NCBI GenBank assembly: GCA_951802195.1
Contig: OX637623.1
Coordinates: 1-64,000 of the forward strand
Reading direction: 5' to 3'
From: Tausonia pullulans
Taxonomy: Eukaryota; Basidiomycota; Tremellomycetes; Cystofilobasidiales; Mrakiaceae
Length of the DNA stretch: 64,000 nucleotides
Shown piece by piece: positions 59,001 to 64,000 of this stretch; within the stretch, counting starts at the first letter, position 1; every line of letters starts with the position of its first letter. The notes below the pieces were generated by a model. The model was not told the DNA's origin, ran no database searches, and was given only the letters and a program-made list of their open reading frames with translations. A program made the translations under genes and the position numbers.

Positions 59001-60516
59001 GCCGACATGCAGCGCAGCCTCGCCGTTTGTCCTATCTTCTCTCGTCCGCCTTAATCGCCCATCACACCTGACCGACTGCCCCCTCCTGTGTTCTTCTCAG
59101 AAAATTGAGTACGAGCGCGACGCCATGATCGCCTCGATCGACTCCCAGCTCGAGTCCCATCTCTCAACGCTCTACCGCGCCGGCTCGGCTGCCCACAACG
59201 GTGGTTCCGAGCCTTCCTCCCGTTCCTCGAGCAGGAGCTCGTCCGTTCGCCGTCGCACGATCTCAACCACCTCCCGTCGCCAGCAGGCAACTGCGGCAGC
59301 TGGTGCCACCCCTGGCGATGCTTCTAGCGTTGTGTCCTCCAGCGCTCCGTCGTCCGTACCTGCCGAGACTGGAGGCGCCAACTACGACAAGACCGCGCTT
59401 CGCCAGGTTGAAGAGGAGCGGTCCTCTCGCGGAGAGGCAACGATGAGGAAGAAGCGGTTCTCCGCCATGGGTGGCGACAGCGCCGGCTCGAGGGCAAGCG
59501 GAAGGGTCGACCCGCTTGAGAGCCTTGACGACAAGATCTCGGCGCAGACGTCGGACGTTGCGGACAAGGTGGCGGCGATCCAGCTCAAAGTGCGATGGTC
59601 TTGGCCGATCCCCGCGATAAAGAATTATTGGCTGAACCCCTCCTCTTTCTAGCTTGACCTCGCTCTTAAGAGTATCCACCGACAGTCCATGGATCTTGTC
59701 CGCCCCTCCCTGGACGGACGGGAGGAGGATGGCTCCCAAGATCACCACTCCCTCTCTCGGACGGCTTCTCACGACCAGGGTGGTAATTTTTTGAACGAGG
59801 CCGCCGCCGACCACGTACAGGGTCAGACTGGCACCGGCACCGGCAAGCTTCACTCCGCACTAGCTGCGTACTCGGCTAAGCAGAAGCAGCAAGACCAGGA
59901 CCAGCAGAAGGCCGTCCCTCTTGTCTCCACCCCTCCCACCGCTTGGGCTGATGGTGTGGCCATCAACATGCTCGTTCCCCCCGCCCGCCCGCCGCGGCGA
60001 GTCCCACGGAGCTCGACGGGCAACGATAGCGTCCACTCGTCCGCCACGACCATGGTCCCGACAGTCCCGAGCAGCACTGACGGCGCCACCAACGGCGAGG
60101 ACAGTGAGGGATTTGTCTCTGCAGACGAGGGCGGTATGACCCCAAGCACTACCGCGAGGTCGAGGTACGATTCGACCGACTCCGACGCCGACGTCGACTC
60201 GGACCTCGAGCGGACGATCTCGCCCGTCACGACAGACGAACAGCACGGCCACTACCATACGCACGACGCCACGCTCCCGCACGTCCGCCCTCCATCGACG
60301 ACGGCTGTAGGCGTGCCGCACATGCGTGTTCCTTCGTCCGTCGGTGGTGAACGCACCAGCAGACCCCGGACGACGGACAAGCTCGTTGTCCAGCTGGAAG
60401 AGGTACTTGCGACTGCGACGATCCCGTCTCATTCGCATTCGCACAGCGACCCAATCAAGATCCAGCAACAGGAGATCCTGACACCGGCCAACAAAGTCGT
60501 TCTCGTTCGGCCCTGA
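56088..60516 (+). CDS. DENN-domain protein with C-terminal coiled coil
   Basis: DENN proteins are exchange factors for Rab GTPases. The N-terminal 170 residues are disordered (MASIGRRQGSSTYQQQPSSY onward, Pro/Gln-rich later). uDENN includes ASLYLVAGLPKQTHTWTAAD and, after an insert, TTYHGVTLTVYSHADKTKTD and DFWLPYALTLVSKFPIYSLM. The core DENN has MDLVTGLVSVGWQAWVFFKV, LDNIITIVEIARSTHGRVIF and MLGIAVSTLRYICDLRGWEG, then ILGLDTECKYISRPGPDVCV. A small insert RPLCETCTGTGMP carries a CxxC pair. A coiled coil near NELRIRIEKEKRESKRLSGV and a long Ser/Thr-rich tail end NKVVLVRP. About ten exons join in frame. A 10-12 base G tract follows the stop near 60531. The closest named subfamily is unclear. 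Confidence 0.82.
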
Positions 60517-62052
60517 GAGCTTGTTTTGAAGGGGGGGGGGGGAAGAAGGGGGTGGAGTGGAGCGTATTGACTTTCCCCCTCTCCGTCAAATTTCTCATGT
60601 CTTGTCTCCTTCTCTCACCTGTTCAAATTGTGTCCATTGTGTCCATCTCTCCTTTCCTTTCCCGCGTCATCTCTTCTTTCATTTATAATCTGAATCGACG
60701 ACCAATCCTTGATTTTTCCGCCTAATAGATAGTCGCTCTCTCTCCCTGCCCTGCTCTTGGACTATCTTTTTCATCGTCTCGTTTCGCATCTGTCACTCTT
60801 GACCTTTTTCATATGATCAATCGCCACCCCCCTGAAACTTCACCCAGACGCCGGTCGAAAGGTCCTTCGAAGGCGGGGTTCATATCAGATGTTTGTCTCG
60901 ATGATTGTTTGGTCGATGTGGCCGCCCGCCCAAGTGACCGACTTGTGTTCTCGAAGACACCGTGTCGCCGTTCGCTCTTTGTCACGAGAGCTTCAAGACA
61001 ACGCGAGCGCTCATGGTCCCTTTCCTCCTTCGACAGCACGTTGACACATGGCGATGGCATCATTTGCGCGCGACAAAGCCAAACGGCCCAGCCGGCCTAG
61101 GGGTGGTGGTGGCGGCGGCCGCGGCTCTCTTCTGTTTGACACTCGGAAACACTTTCCAGATAACAGGGCGGACCGAGGAACAAGCTTCCGAGGCGGGCTC
61201 AAACTTGGAAAGCTAGCTCTAATTTCTCCCGGGATGGGGCAGATCGTAGCCTTTACAAACGCCGGCTGGAAGGGAAGCCGGGCGCTCGGGCCATGCCGAA
61301 GTCGACTTTTCGCAGGCAAGGCTTCAACCCCCGTACGGGAGAGAGAAGGAGCCGAGAGGAATTCGCTGCCGCTCGTTCTTGGGCTGGACCCAGGTGGAGT
61401 TCTCCGCTTCTCCTTCTTCCCGGAAGCGCGCGCGTTTGTTTGTTTGGATGTCTTTTTCCTGCTCGGTCGCTGGGTCAACATCCCTTGAGCGCGGGCATGG
61501 TATCATTTCTCGCATATCGCTTCCTCTTTACCGCTTTCTTTGTAACACTCGTCACGCTCCTCCCTCCGTGTGTTTGTTTCCCCGCGATGGGCGGCGCGGC
61601 GTTCAAATCGAAAGAGGAGTGTCATCTGTCGGAAGAGCCACCCGCCAGCGCGTTCTCGTTTCCCCTCCGTTTCGCCTCACTTGACGTCGCTCGGCCCTTC
61701 GGCCTCGGGGCGAGGGAAGACGAGGCCAAACAGAGGGAGGGAGAGAGACCGAACGAAGTGCAGCAATTGTGTCTCTTTCCGCCCACCATCCACCAGCCAG
61801 CCAACCCGCCGAACTCGTCGTTGCAGGGCCCCTTGCTTCCATTGCCCTCTCGGCTCGGAGCGCTCCTCTCCTGCCGCCAGAGCTATCACTCTCTCCCTCT
61901 CCCTGTGCATCCGACCCGTATTGAGAGCGAGCTCTCCACCACAAAGCTAGCCCTCGACCGTTGGCAGAACCAAACAACCAACTTCCTTATCCCCCTGTTG
62001 GCTTGCCTCCCACCCTCCTTCCTCCTCACCATCCCTGTCATCACGAGTGACT
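60517..62052. other. Long region upstream of the forkhead gene
   Basis: About 1.5 kb. Plus-strand open frames at 61048-61488 and 61293-62054 look like GC-driven read-through; the latter ends just at the forkhead start junction, so at least part is probably a long 5' leader with upstream ATGs. No other gene is supported. Confidence 0.4.
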
Positions 62053-64000
62053 AGTGAGTGCGCAACTGTTTATTACTCTTCGTCTCGGCCCACTCACACA
62101 GAATATGCCTTCGTTTCATCCTTCCTTCAGTGTCGTCTTCTAAACCTTCGACGTATCTTATCGAACTCAAGCGGGCGATCCTCGCGAGCCCTAACCAGGC
62201 GTTGACGCTCCAAGAGGTCGGTCCACTAACCAACCGAGTCTTAGCTCGCTCATTCGTCTATGGCCACGGTCGTCGTTTACGAAGTAGACGTCCACTGCCA
62301 GATGACGGGCTCAGCATGACCACACACGCGCGATGAGATCTGACGCTCTCTTTCCTCGCTCTTCTTCTTCACCCCCATCTCCTCACTCGATCAACATCTA
62401 TGCGATCTGGCTCCAATCATCTGCAGATCTACGGCGAGCTTGAGCGGACGACTGACTTTTTGAGCACAAAAGGCAAGGGCTGGAAGGTGCGTGACACTCT
62501 CGCTGGCTTGTTCGCTCTTGCTTGCACAAGCACATGATTAGCTCTTTCGCGCGTGCGGTCCCGCCAAGAGATGGTGGCTGGATGACTTCCGCTTCATTGT
62601 TAAACGAACTTCAAATAGCATTCATTCCGCCACTCATTCCGCCTCATTTTCTCCTTCCGGGTTTCTGCGGGAGAGGTCTCCTGCGGATCCGGCTGACTAG
62701 CCCCCTGCCCCCCCTCCACCGGGAGTTGCATCCGTGTGCATGTCTCAAGACCACTCAAAGCCTCTTCTCTCCCCAATGAATGGCCGATTGCTGACACCAC
62801 GCCTTTCTTTTGCCTTCCTTCCCCGCGCACCTGTTTGCCCCTTCCTTTGACGCATCACCTTTCACTCTACGTACGCCGCCCTCCTCCATCTTACACGCAT
62901 ACGCATTTCCTTCCTCCCCCTGTCTCCTTCCAGAACTCCGTTCGGAATCTGTTGAGCCTCAACCCAAGTTTTCGGGTATGTACATTGTCAAGTGAGCGAG
63001 CGGTGGTGGAGCTCGATGGGACTCGCAAGTCGCCCTCTCCATCACTCCACCTCCACCGCGCGACGCGAAAGGCGGCTCAGGAAGCATTCTAAAGCCTTCT
63101 TCTTCCTGTGTCTTCATTGTCCCATCTCCCCCACACTTATCTATCCTCCCCTCAAACATTCTTTTTCTCTACATTCCCGCCATCAACGCCATCATACTGT
63201 CCTTTCTGCATCCGACGGTCTTTTTGCCTCGGTCGTCTCCCACCTTCATCCCATTCGCCCTTCCCCCCTCCCCCGATCGTCTCTCTTCCCGGCATCGCAA
63301 CATCTTCAGCGCCTCGAGACTGTAGGCGTCGGTCTTAGCGGCCATGGAGGTTCGTTGGCTCTTTCCCATTTACATCACGAATCGGGCACTGTTTTCCAGC
63401 CACTGAGTAGACATCATCGGGTGTGGCGTACCTTTTTGTATCTACATCAAACTGACAGCTGGGGGCCGGTCTTCTTCTTATTCTTCAGGTCAATGGACTG
63501 TTTCCGAAGATGTACGACTTTACCGTTATGCCCCGGGCGCTTCATTAATCTGACCTTCAATATTCTCGCTCCCCCGTTTGACCAGGCCTCGGAAATATTC
63601 ACCCGCCAGCGCAAGACCAAGCGACACATGAGATCTACCAACGTCACGGATGCCTCTCCAACGACGAAGCGCATCCGAAGCGACGACGGTGCCGACGACG
63701 CCATCGAGGGCAGCATTCATGCCGTGAGCCCAGCGAGCAGCGGATCCAGCAGCAAGGCCCGCTCGCCCTTGTCATTCTCGGCCTCTCGGAGCAACAACAC
63801 GACAGCGAAAGCCGCCAGTGGTGTTGCTGCTCGGCAACGTCGTTCGGCGTCTGTGGTCAGTGCTGTTGCGGCACCGCCCGCCATCGTTCTCCCTCCCCAA
63901 TCTGGGAGTGCTCCGACTTCGTGGGCGTCATCCGACTCAAGGTCGACCATTGCCACCACGATATCGTTCGAGCCAGTCTCGAACAGCTGTTCGCCGAGCG
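62053..64000 (+). CDS. Forkhead transcription factor, incomplete at the right edge
   Basis: Exons assemble into a forkhead DNA-binding domain at the very N-terminus. MSSSKPSTYLIELKRAILAS and PNQALTLQE are followed by IYGELERTTDFLSTKGKGWK and NSVRNLLSLNPSFR. The block GWKNSVRNLLSLNPSF matches helix 3 (GWQNSIRHNLSLNxxF), although the usual RH is RN here. The ATG is split: A at 62053, then intron 62054-62130, then TG at 62131-62132. After helix 3, splicing is unclear; a frame near 63490 reads GQWTVSEDV, fitting the forkhead wing. A later exon begins ASEIFTRQRKTKRHMRSTNV and continues Ser/Ala-rich past the window end. Such factors regulate cell cycle or morphogenesis in fungi; the role here is not shown. 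Confidence 0.7.

Noticed and set aside
61048-61488. Separate coding gene upstream of the forkhead gene
   Set aside because: The open frame has no domain, no clear splice structure and a composition explained by GC richness; it is more likely leader sequence.

Overview
The window is a GC-rich, intron-dense eukaryotic chromosome end. Almost every gene is cut by many short introns (roughly 45-100 nt, GT...AG). The gene set is fungal: a KRE6/SKN1 beta-glucan synthesis protein, an NMT1/THI5 thiamine-pyrimidine synthase, an NCA2 protein, an old yellow enzyme and a RUD3 golgin. GC richness, intron density and CT-rich promoters fit a basidiomycete, perhaps a Pucciniomycotina (red-yeast-like) species; that placement is inference.

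Bases 1-230 are a perfect array of a 13-base C-rich unit with the orientation expected of a left telomere (G-strand unit TTGGGTCGGTAGG). About 10 kb of subtelomere follows. It holds a decayed antisense piece of 18S rRNA (about 396-572), three diverged copies of an unnamed repeat spaced about 4.7 kb apart (near 235, 5031 and 9596), a possibly decaying membrane-protein gene, the NMT1/THI5 gene and a TauD-type dioxygenase pseudogene.

From 10 kb on, the sequence is ordinary dense chromosome: ZIP metal transporter (+); SDH4, ISA1, an MMTAG2-like protein and a DUF7704 membrane protein (all -); a Gly/Gln-rich repeat protein and MAM33 (+); a PC-esterase-like protein, RUD3 and an ERV-type sulfhydryl oxidase (-); REX4, DTD1 and KRE6/SKN1 (+); NCA2, two tandem arrestin-like paralogues, a G3BP-like protein, one unclear locus and a FIST-domain protein (-); an old yellow enzyme, a DENN-domain protein and a forkhead factor (+, running off the right edge).

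The genes do not form one pathway. There is a mild concentration of mitochondrial proteins (SDH4, ISA1, MAM33, NCA2, perhaps the FIST protein) and of secretory or cell-surface proteins (KRE6/SKN1, RUD3, the sulfhydryl oxidase, the PC-esterase-like protein). The most unusual observations are the non-canonical 13-mer telomere-like array, the 18S relic beside it, the regularly spaced subtelomeric repeat, a Gly-rich protein built from one repeat per exon, and a forkhead gene whose start codon is split by an intron. I found no CRISPR array, bacterial operon, tRNA gene or intact mobile element.
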